From Nitrospirota bacterium (GTDB lineage Bacteria; Nitrospirota; Thermodesulfovibrionia; Thermodesulfovibrionales; JdFR-88), in contig JAJYGJ010000200.1 in assembly GCA_021790695.1 (NCBI GenBank), positions 1-19,118 on the forward strand: 19,118 bases of DNA. The letters are read 5' to 3'. Positions 13,561 to 19,118 of this stretch are shown here, piece after piece. Position 1 is the stretch's first letter. Each line of letters begins with the position of its first letter. A model generated the notes under the pieces. That model made no database searches and was not told where the DNA came from. It worked only from the letters and a program-made list of their open reading frames with translations. The position numbers and the translations under genes are program-made.

Positions 13561-14310
13561 CTATGAAAGCCGCGTCAGGACGGACGGCTGCCCCTCGTCC
13601 ACGATCACAGTGTGCTCATAATGCGCCGACAGCCTGCCGTCCTCCGTAACGGCGGTCCATCCGTCCCCGAGCACCCTCACCTTCCAACTGCCCGCGTTCA
13701 CCATCGGCTCTATGGCCAGGGCCATTCCCCGCAGGAGCCTCGGCCCCTTGCCGGGCGGGCCGAAATTGGGCACCTGCGGCTCCTCGTGCAGCGCCCTGCC
13801 TATGCCGTGGCCCACGAAGCTGCGGACCACGGAAAACCCGTTTTCCTCCGCGTGGGTCTGTATCGCGTGAGAGATGTCGGAGAGTCTTGCCCCGGCCACT
13901 GCCCGGCTGATGCCAAGATCGAGGGACTCCTCCGTGACCCGCATGAGTTTCCGCGCCTCCGGGGAGACCTCGCCCACCGCAAAGGTCTTCGCGGCGTCCC
14001 CGTAAAAGCCCTTGTAGTACACGCCCAGGTCCACGCTGGCGATGTCGCCCTCCCGCAGTTTCCGCCCGGTGGGTATCCCGTGCACCACCTGCTCGTTTAT
14101 CGAGACGCAGACGGCGGCGGGATAGCCGCGGTATCCCAGGAAGGCCGGCTGCCCGCCCTCCTTCTTTATCAGGTCGTGGGCGAACTTTTCTATCTCCTTC
14201 GTGCTGATGCCGGGCGCGATGATCCCCTTTACGGCCTCAAGCGCAAGGGCGCAGATCCTGCCGGCGCTGGCCATGATCTCTATCTCCCCGGCCGACTTTA
14301 TCAGGATCAC
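13561..14310 (-). CDS. map: Methionine aminopeptidase, type I
   Basis: Removes the initiator Met from nascent proteins. The 249-aa pita-bread fold has all five metal ligands: Asp94 (SVDLG), Asp105 (YGDAA), His168 (VGHGIG), Glu201 (AIEPM) and Glu232 (HYEHT), plus His77 of the active site. There is no N-terminal zinc-finger extension. The start codon is GTG (14310-14308) with no good SD in front. It sits between secY and infA, where adk would normally come first. Confidence 0.97.
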   Translation of the reverse strand: MILIKSAGEIEIMASAGRICALALEAVKGIIAPGISTKEIEKFAHDLIKKEGGQPAFLGYRGYPAAVCVSINEQVVHGIPTGRKLREGDIASVDLGVYYKGFYGDAAKTFAVGEVSPEARKLMRVTEESLDLGISRAVAGARLSDISHAIQTHAEENGFSVVRSFVGHGIGRALHEEPQVPNFGPPGKGPRLLRGMALAIEPMVNAGSWKVRVLGDGWTAVTEDGRLSAHYEHTVIVDEGQPSVLTRLS

Positions 14311-14387
14311 GCTTTTTGTTTTTCTATCAAAGAACTCTCCGCTTTTTCAACCGCCAAAGCGCCGGGCGGCCCCTCCCCTGAGAGAGA

Positions 14388-14405
14388 TCCCGGGACATCC
14401 CGGGA
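14388..14405. repeat. Tandem copies of palindrome TCCCGGGA in the secY-map gap
   Basis: TCCCGGGA occurs at 14388-14395 and 14398-14405, one helical turn apart. CCGCC (14351-14355) and GGCGG (14365-14369) form another small stem in the same 122-bp gap. No ORF or terminator with a T-run is seen there. It could be a pause site or a protein-binding site. Confidence 0.4.
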
Positions 14406-14432
14406 ATCGCGTCTTTTCTCACGAAACCCCGG

Positions 14433-15740
14433 TCAGGCGCGCCTGGATCTTATCCGGCTCCGTTTAAGGAAGCCCTCATAGGAACGCGTGACCAGATGAG
14501 ACTCCACCTGCGAGATCGTATCCAGGGCCACCTCCACCACGATGAGAAGCGAGGTGCCGCCAAAATAGAACGGGACGTTGAACTTGCTTATCAGTATCTC
14601 CGGCAATATGCAGACGGCGGACAGATATATCCCCCCGACGAATGTAAGCCTTGAGAGCACCTTGTACAGGTAGTCCGAGGTCTTCTGCCCCGGCCTTATG
14701 CCGGGGATGAAGCCGCCGTATTTCTTCAGGTTGTCCGCCACGTCCACGGGATTAAAGACGATGGCCGTATAGAAGAAGCTGAAGAAGATTATCATGCTTA
14801 TGTAGATCACGGTGTAAAAAATCGAGCCGGGGGCCATTTCCCTGGCTATGCTCTGGACCCACGGTATCTGGATGAACCCCGCCACCGTGGCGGGAAACAT
14901 TATTATCGATGAGGCGAATATGGGCGGAATGACCCCGGAGGTGTTTATCTTGAGCGGCAGATGGGTGCTCTGGCCGCCGTACATCTTCCTGCCCACTATC
15001 CTTTTGGCGTACTGGACCGGCACCTTCCGCTGCCCCCTCTCCACATAGATGATGAAGCCTATCACGAATATGACCACGACCAGCAGGAAGATAAGCAGGA
15101 AAAGCGAGATCTCCTTGGCCTTGAAAAGCGCGAAAGTGCTCGATATGGCCGACGGGAACCGGGAGACTATGCCCGCGAATATTATGAGCGATATGCCGTT
15201 TCCGATGCCCCGCTCGGTTATCTGCTCGCCCAGCCACATGATGAAGGTCGTGCCCGCGGTCAGGGTTATCATCGTCATGAGCCTGAAACCCCAGCCCGGG
15301 TGCGATATGAACGCCCCCCCGGCCATGCCCTCAAGCCCCACCGCTATGCCCATCGACTGGATCACGCTTATGACGATCGTGCCCCAGCGCGTGTATTTCA
15401 CTATCTTTTTCCTGCCCTCTTCGCCTTCCTTCGCGAGCTTTCCTATGGCGGGCACGACAACGGTCAAAAGCTCCAGTATGATGGCGGCGCTGATGTATGG
15501 CATGATCCCCAGGGCGAATATAGTCACGCGCGACAGGGCGCCGCCCGAGAACATGTCAAAAAAGCCCATAAGGGCCCCGCCCCTCTGAAGGAGGAACTTG
15601 GAGAGCTGCTCCCCGTTTATGCCGGGGGTAGGGATATGCGCCCCGATCCTGTATACGGCCAGCAGGGCCAGCGTGAAGAAGAGCCTCTTTTTAAGCTCCT
15701 CTATTTTGAAGATATTCTGGAAGTTGCCTAAAGCGCCCAC
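14433..15740 (-). CDS. secY: Preprotein translocase subunit SecY
   Basis: Core channel of the Sec translocon in the inner membrane, 435 aa with ten predicted transmembrane helices. Conserved features are the plug-region start PTPGINGEQL, FDMFSGGALSRVTIFALGIM, the cytosolic loop with VERGQRKVPVQYAKR, KINTSGVIPPIFASS, and the long C5 loop GIRPGQKTSDYL. The basic C-terminus KRSRIRSRRA is cytosolic. The start is GTG (15740-15738), with GGGGG 9 nt upstream. It lies 16 nt after rplO. Confidence 0.98.
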   Translation of the reverse strand: MGALGNFQNIFKIEELKKRLFFTLALLAVYRIGAHIPTPGINGEQLSKFLLQRGGALMGFFDMFSGGALSRVTIFALGIMPYISAAIILELLTVVVPAIGKLAKEGEEGRKKIVKYTRWGTIVISVIQSMGIAVGLEGMAGGAFISHPGWGFRLMTMITLTAGTTFIMWLGEQITERGIGNGISLIIFAGIVSRFPSAISSTFALFKAKEISLFLLIFLLVVVIFVIGFIIYVERGQRKVPVQYAKRIVGRKMYGGQSTHLPLKINTSGVIPPIFASSIIMFPATVAGFIQIPWVQSIAREMAPGSIFYTVIYISMIIFFSFFYTAIVFNPVDVADNLKKYGGFIPGIRPGQKTSDYLYKVLSRLTFVGGIYLSAVCILPEILISKFNVPFYFGGTSLLIVVEVALDTISQVESHLVTRSYEGFLKRSRIRSRRA

Positions 15741-15756
15741 TTGAATCGGCCCCCGG

Positions 15757-16197
15757 CTAGATTACCTCGGCCTTGCCGCCTGCCTCGGTTATTTTTTTGA
15801 CTGCGCCACGGCTGAAAAGATTCGCGGCCACCCTTACGGGCCCTTTGACCTCGCCGTCACCAAGCACTTTCAGGCCGTCCTTGAGGGAACTTATCACTTT
15901 TTTCTCGACCAGTATTTCCGGGGTGATCTCGGCAAGCCCCAACTGGCCGATCCTGCCAACGTTAATGATGGCATACTCCTTGCGGCTGATGCTGTTGGTA
16001 AAACCCCTCTTGGGGAGCCTCCGCTGGATGGGCATCTGCCCGCCCTCGAAGCCGGCGCCCTTGCCGCCGCCGCTCCTGGCCTTCTGTCCCTTATGCCCCT
16101 TTGTGGCGGTCTTTCCGTGTCCGGAGCCCGGCCCCCTGCCGATCCTCTTGGCCTGCTTCCTGCTACCCGGAGCCGGTTTTAACTGCTCTATCTTCAT
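15757..16197 (-). CDS. rplO: 50S ribosomal protein uL15
   Basis: Late-assembly large-subunit protein, 146 aa. The Gly/Lys-rich N-terminal arm (RIGRGPGSGHGKTATKGHKGQKARSGGG region, about 20-45) and GFEGGQMPIQRRLPKRGF are diagnostic. AAGGAG precedes the ATG with good spacing but lies within rpsE, whose reading frame overlaps by 35 nt. rpmD, which normally sits between rpsE and rplO, is absent. Confidence 0.97.
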   Translation of the reverse strand: MKIEQLKPAPGSRKQAKRIGRGPGSGHGKTATKGHKGQKARSGGGKGAGFEGGQMPIQRRLPKRGFTNSISRKEYAIINVGRIGQLGLAEITPEILVEKKVISSLKDGLKVLGDGEVKGPVRVAANLFSRGAVKKITEAGGKAEVI

Positions 16198-16726
16198 AGC
16201 TCTTCTCCTTGTCAGCGCCTTTGTCGGCTGAGGTATCTTCCTCGCCCCTGCCCCGTATCCTCATCATGGATTCGAAGTCCTTCAGTTTCATCAGCCCGTC
16301 CAGGGTGGCCCTGACCGTGTTGAACGGGTTGTGCCCGCCCAGCGACTTGGCCACTATGTCATGGATGCCGGCCACCTCCAAAATGGCCCTCACGGGCCCG
16401 CCGGCGATAAGGCCGGTCCCGTTTTTAGCGGGGTTCATGATCACGCTGCTGGAGCTGTATGTGCCGATAACTCTATGCGGTATGGACCTTCCCTTGAGGG
16501 GGAAACGCACCAGGGCCTTCTTCGCGCCCTCGACGGCCTTCCTTATGGCCTCGGGCACCTCGGACGCCTTGCCCTTGCCCATGCCTACCGTCCCTTCGCC
16601 GTCTCCAAGCACAACCAGCGCCGCGAAGGAGAACCTGCGCCCGCCCTTCACGACTTTGGCCACCCTGTTTATGTAAACCACCTTGTCCTTGAGATTGAGC
16701 CCCTCAGGGTCTATTCTTCCCACCAT
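16163..16726 (-). CDS. rpsE: 30S ribosomal protein uS5 with C-terminal extension
   Basis: Decoding-fidelity protein of the 30S subunit. From the ATG at 16726 it is 187 aa; the frame opens 10 codons earlier, but MVGRIDPEGLNLKDKVVYINR is the conserved start. GGAGG is only one base from that ATG, so the adjoining GTG (16723) is a possible true start. The N-terminal dsRBD-like domain holds VVKGGRRFSFAALVVLGDG; the C-terminal domain ends with NPFNTVRATLDGLMKL. About 25 charged residues (after RIRGRGEED) exceed the usual end, and the last 35 nt overlap rplO. This tail lies where rpmD is normally encoded. Confidence 0.95.
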   Translation of the reverse strand: MVGRIDPEGLNLKDKVVYINRVAKVVKGGRRFSFAALVVLGDGEGTVGMGKGKASEVPEAIRKAVEGAKKALVRFPLKGRSIPHRVIGTYSSSSVIMNPAKNGTGLIAGGPVRAILEVAGIHDIVAKSLGGHNPFNTVRATLDGLMKLKDFESMMRIRGRGEEDTSADKGADKEKSYEDRAVKTGSG

Positions 16727-16791
16727 ACCTCCTTTCCGGCAGACCGGCATCCACAAGCCCGATACCGGATCATTTTAGATTCAACCGTCTT

Positions 16792-16812
16792 CAAAAACTC
16801 CGGGATGCCGGA
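16792..16812 (-). terminator. Weak terminator-like hairpin in the rplR-rpsE gap
   Basis: On the - strand TCCGG (16812-16808), loop CATC, CCGGA (16803-16799), then GTTTTTG. It sits in a 118-nt gap (16727-16844) inside an otherwise tightly packed operon. A second inverted repeat, GGAATTC with GAATTCC, spans the rplR stop. The stem is short; partial attenuation is possible. Confidence 0.35.
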
Positions 16813-16844
16813 ATCTTTCCAGCCCCCTTTTTCCGGAATTCCAT

Positions 16845-17210
16845 CTAGAATTCCAGACCGCCTTCCCTGGCGCCGTCCGCAAGCTCTTTTACCGCCCCAT
16901 GGTAGCGATAGCCGCTTCTGTCAAAGACCACCTTTTTAATCCCCTTGGCGACGGCCCTTTGGGCAAGCTGCGCCCCGACCTTCTTTGCCGCGGCCTTGTT
17001 GCCCCTGTTGCCCTCATGGCTTTTTGCGAAATCCTTCTCCAGGGAGGACGCCGAAACGAGGGTGTTGCCGGCGGAATCGTCTATGAGCTGGGCGTAAATG
17101 TATCTCAAGCCCCTGTAAACCGACAGCCTCGGCCTCTCGCCGGTCCCGCTTACCTTTTTCCTGACCCGTTCATGCCTGCGCCCGCGCGCTTCAACCGCCT
17201 TGACCGTCAC
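16845..17210 (-). CDS. rplR: 50S ribosomal protein uL18
   Basis: 5S rRNA-binding protein of the central protuberance, 121 aa. It shows ERPRLSVYRGLRYIYAQLIDD, the central KKVGAQLAQRAVAKGIKKVVFDRSG block (split here as AKKVGAQLAQRA and GIKKVVFDRSGY) and the C-terminal HGAVKELADGAREGGLEF. The start codon is GTG (17210-17208) with GGAGG 10 nt upstream. It follows rplF by 21 nt. The gap after it to rpsE is unusually long. Confidence 0.97.
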   Translation of the reverse strand: MTVKAVEARGRRHERVRKKVSGTGERPRLSVYRGLRYIYAQLIDDSAGNTLVSASSLEKDFAKSHEGNRGNKAAAKKVGAQLAQRAVAKGIKKVVFDRSGYRYHGAVKELADGAREGGLEF

Positions 17211-17231
17211 CTTAAGAAGCCCTCCGTCTTT

Positions 17232-17774
17232 CTATTTCTTGCCGGTCTTGCCGGCCTTCAGTTTTATGCGTTCGCCGGCGTATCTTACGCCCTTGCCCTT
17301 GTAAGCGTCGGGCGACCGCAGGGCCCTTATGTCCGCCGCCGCCTGCCCGAGCTTCTGCTTGTCAGCGCCCGCAAGGGTAATGGACGTCTGCTTCTTGTCC
17401 ACCTCGGCGCTGACGCCCTCCGGCAGTTGATACTCCACCGGGTGCGAATAACCCAGGGAAAAGATCATCTTTCCGCCCTGCACCTGCGCCCTGTACCCGA
17501 CGCCGGTTATCTCAAGCGCCCTTCTAAAACCCTCCGAGACCCCGATGACCATGTTATTGATAAGGCTCCTTGCCAGCCCGTGAAGCGCGCGCGTCTGCCT
17601 GTTGTCGTCGCTGCGCCCCACCAGGAGGCTCCCGTCCGCCACATTCACGGTGATGCGGAAAGGCACCTCCCAGGCGAGATCGCCCTTCGGCCCCTTTACG
17701 CTCACGTTTCTGCCATCCAGCTTCACGTTCACCCCGCCGGGGATGACTATTGGTTTTTTCCCTATCCTTGACAT
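17232..17774 (-). CDS. rplF: 50S ribosomal protein uL6
   Basis: Large-subunit protein near the GTPase-associated centre, 180 aa, with two related alpha/beta domains. The start MSRIGKKPIVIPGGV and the C-terminal signature SPDAYKGKGVRYAGERIKLKAGKTGKK are diagnostic. It follows rpsH after a 57-nt gap that holds a tandem repeat. Confidence 0.98.
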   Translation of the reverse strand: MSRIGKKPIVIPGGVNVKLDGRNVSVKGPKGDLAWEVPFRITVNVADGSLLVGRSDDNRQTRALHGLARSLINNMVIGVSEGFRRALEITGVGYRAQVQGGKMIFSLGYSHPVEYQLPEGVSAEVDKKQTSITLAGADKQKLGQAAADIRALRSPDAYKGKGVRYAGERIKLKAGKTGKK

Positions 17775-17781
17775 CTTCTCA

Positions 17782-17814
17782 CCGTATCCTGATTTTTAAA
17801 CCGTCTCCTGATTT
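17782..17814 (-). repeat. Imperfect tandem repeat before rplF
   Basis: CCGTATCCTGATTT (17782-17795) and CCGTCTCCTGATTT (17801-17814) differ at one base and are 19 bp apart. On the - strand each carries an SD-like segment (AGGAT, AGGAG) ahead of the rplF ATG. The nearer copy lacks the full AGGAG. Confidence 0.6.
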
Positions 17815-17831
17815 CAAGCCATGTCCCAGGG

Positions 17832-18224
17832 CTACCAGATATTGCAGAGCAGTTCGCCGCCGATGTTTTCCTTGCGGCAGGTCTTGTCGGAGAGCACTCC
17901 CTTCGGGGTGGTCAGTATGGCGAGACCCACTCCGCCCATCACCCTGGGTATCTCCTGGCTGCCGACGTAGACACGGCGCCCAGGCGTGCTGACCTTCTTA
18001 AGGCCGGTTATAACGGGCGCTCCGCCGGTGTATTTCAAGTTCACCCTAAGGATCCCCTGCCTGCGGTCCTTTATGACCTTGTACGCCCTGATAAAACCCT
18101 CCTCCTTGAGTATCTTTGCTATCTCCAGCTTCATCTTGGAGGCCGGGATATCGACCTTTTCGGACTTTATCCGGATGGCGTTCCTGATCCTTGTAAGCAT
18201 GTCCGCTATGGGATCCGTAAGCAT
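17832..18224 (-). CDS. rpsH: 30S ribosomal protein uS8
   Basis: Central-domain 16S rRNA binder, 130 aa. MLTDPIADMLTRIRNA at the N-terminus, STPGRRVYVG in the middle and the GLAILTTPKGVLSDKTCRK / GGELLCNIW C-terminus are typical. It lies 16 nt after rpsN. In E. coli S8 represses the spc operon; nothing in this window tests that. Confidence 0.98.
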   Translation of the reverse strand: MLTDPIADMLTRIRNAIRIKSEKVDIPASKMKLEIAKILKEEGFIRAYKVIKDRRQGILRVNLKYTGGAPVITGLKKVSTPGRRVYVGSQEIPRVMGGVGLAILTTPKGVLSDKTCRKENIGGELLCNIW

Positions 18225-18240
18225 TGCCGCGTCTCCTCCG

Positions 18241-18426
18241 CTACCAGCTCGATTTGGCCACGCCCGGTATCTGGCCCTTCAGGGCCAGACTCCTGAAGCA
18301 TATCCGGCATATGCCGAACTGCCTCATGTAACCCCTGGGCCTGCCGCATATGTTGCAGCGGTTATGGGCCCTGACGCCGAACTTGGGCGGCCTTTTTGAT
18401 TTCTCAATCATCGAAGTTCTTGCCAT
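18241..18426 (-). CDS. rpsN: 30S ribosomal protein uS14, zinc (type Z) form
   Basis: A 61-aa short S14 starting MARTSMIEKSKRPPKFGVR. Cys24, Cys27, Cys40 and Cys43 (CNIC ... CRIC) form the zinc site of the Z/C+ type. The start is the ATG at 18426-18424; the open frame runs 29 codons further upstream only because it overlaps rplE in another frame. Confidence 0.97.
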   Translation of the reverse strand: MARTSMIEKSKRPPKFGVRAHNRCNICGRPRGYMRQFGICRICFRSLALKGQIPGVAKSSW

Positions 18427-18440
18427 CTTCGCTCCTTCGC

Positions 18441-18983
18441 CTATTTCCTGAAAGGCATTCCCGCGTGCCCCAGGAGCGCCTTGGCCTCCTCGTTGCTGCG
18501 GGCACTCGTGCAAATGGTTATATCCATTCCGTGGACGATCTCCACCTTGTCGTAATTTATCTCCGGGAAGATGAACTGCTCCCTAATGCCGAAGTTGTAA
18601 TTGCCCCGGCCGTCGAAGGACTTGTCGGAGAGCCCGCGGAAATCCCTTATCCTTGGAAGGGCGACGCTGATGAGCCTGTCCAGGAACTCCCACATGCGGT
18701 CTCCCCTCAGAGTCACCTTGCAGCCGATAGGCATCCCCTTGCGGAGCTTGAAAGTGGCTATGGCCTTCTTGGCCCGGGTTGCGACCGCCTTCTGGCCGGC
18801 TATCTGGGTCATTTCATTCTGGACGGAGTCGAGGAGCTTTATGTTCTGCACCGCCTCGCCCAGACCCACGTTGAGCACGACCTTTTCTATCCTCGGCACC
18901 TGCATTACGTTGCCGTACGCGTACTCCCGCATCATCGCCGGCATGATCTCTTTTTTATAGGTTTCCCTCAGCCTGGGGGGCAT
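18441..18983 (-). CDS. rplE: 50S ribosomal protein uL5
   Basis: Central protuberance protein binding 5S rRNA, 180 aa from the ATG at 18983. MQVPRIEKVVLNVGLGEA, KLRKGMPIGCKVTLRGDRMWEFL and GMDITICTSARSNEEAKALL are diagnostic. An in-frame TTG three codons earlier (18992) overlaps the rplX stop and is only 3 nt from AGGAGG, whereas the ATG is 12 nt from it; comparison with E. coli L5 length favours the ATG. Confidence 0.96.
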   Translation of the reverse strand: MPPRLRETYKKEIMPAMMREYAYGNVMQVPRIEKVVLNVGLGEAVQNIKLLDSVQNEMTQIAGQKAVATRAKKAIATFKLRKGMPIGCKVTLRGDRMWEFLDRLISVALPRIRDFRGLSDKSFDGRGNYNFGIREQFIFPEINYDKVEIVHGMDITICTSARSNEEAKALLGHAGMPFRK

Positions 18984-18984
18984 T

Positions 18985-19118
18985 CTAGTCAATGACCTCC
19001 TTGCATTTTTTACAGACCCTGAACTTCTTGCCGTCGGCCCTTATCTGCGCTCCCACCCTGGTGCGCGCCCCGCATTTGGGGCATACGAGCATCGCCTTCG
19101 ATATATGGATCGGGCCTT
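18985..19118 (-). CDS. rplX: 50S ribosomal protein uL24, C-terminal part
   Basis: The last 43 residues of L24 enter from the right edge. They run from GPIHISKAMLVCPKCG to KKCKEVID, with CPKC and CKKC pairs that look like a zinc ribbon, as in many bacterial L24 proteins. The TAG stop (18987-18985) is one base before the rplE ATG. The N-terminus lies outside the window. Confidence 0.93.
   Translation of the reverse strand, partial: GPIHISKAMLVCPKCGARTRVGAQIRADGKKFRVCKKCKEVID

Noticed and set aside
18427..18513. 29-codon upstream extension of rpsN
   Set aside because: It overlaps the end of rplE in another frame; type Z S14 starts at MARTSM.

Overview
This window comes from a GC-rich bacterium whose genes make heavy use of AGG (Arg) and ATA (Ile) codons. 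That codon style, the complete bacterial S10/spc/alpha ribosomal gene order and the DtxR-FeoA/FeoB iron genes fit a Nitrospirota- or Desulfobacterota-like organism. This is inference from style and gene content only; no marker here fixes the phylum.

Layout. Positions 1-411 are an AT-rich leader with a good sigma-70-type promoter, an SD-preceded 42-codon reading frame and an extended -10 element just before uvrB. On the + strand follow uvrB (excision repair), then trpC and trpF (tryptophan biosynthesis). Between trpF and the convergent queF lies a 249-bp imperfect palindrome (4070-4318) with nested hairpins. From about 4.3 to 7.8 kb, on the - strand, is an iron operon read feoB - dtxR-feoA fusion - queF, with a clear promoter and a 30-bp palindromic operator candidate. 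Next on the - strand are rho and a hotdog thioesterase. Rho has a roughly 213-nt leader holding a perfect 20-bp palindrome and a competing partner sequence.

From 9.98 kb to the right edge, all on the - strand, is the end of the large ribosomal protein cluster. In transcription order it reads rplX (partial), rplE, rpsN, rpsH, rplF, rplR, rpsE, rplO, secY, map, infA, rpmJ, rpsM, rpsK, rpsD, rpoA, rplQ, then a tiny membrane-protein gene and an intrinsic terminator. A TTGACT-N18-TATAAT promoter sits between map and infA. rpmD (L30) is missing between rpsE and rplO, and adk is missing between secY and map.

The most interesting item is the tiny gene after rplQ. It overlaps the rplQ stop as TAATG, has a strong ribosome binding site and encodes one transmembrane helix ending in GVPT. 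It then meets an in-frame UGA, followed by 17 more sense codons including a Cys, a TAA and, ten bases later, the operon terminator. A hairpin with a GU-containing loop starts soon after the UGA. This makes it a candidate selenoprotein, or alternatively a plain 28-residue membrane peptide.

The window is otherwise housekeeping: DNA repair, Trp synthesis, ferrous iron uptake, queuosine synthesis, transcription termination, translation and Sec secretion. No mobile-element protein, CRISPR array, tRNA or rRNA was seen.
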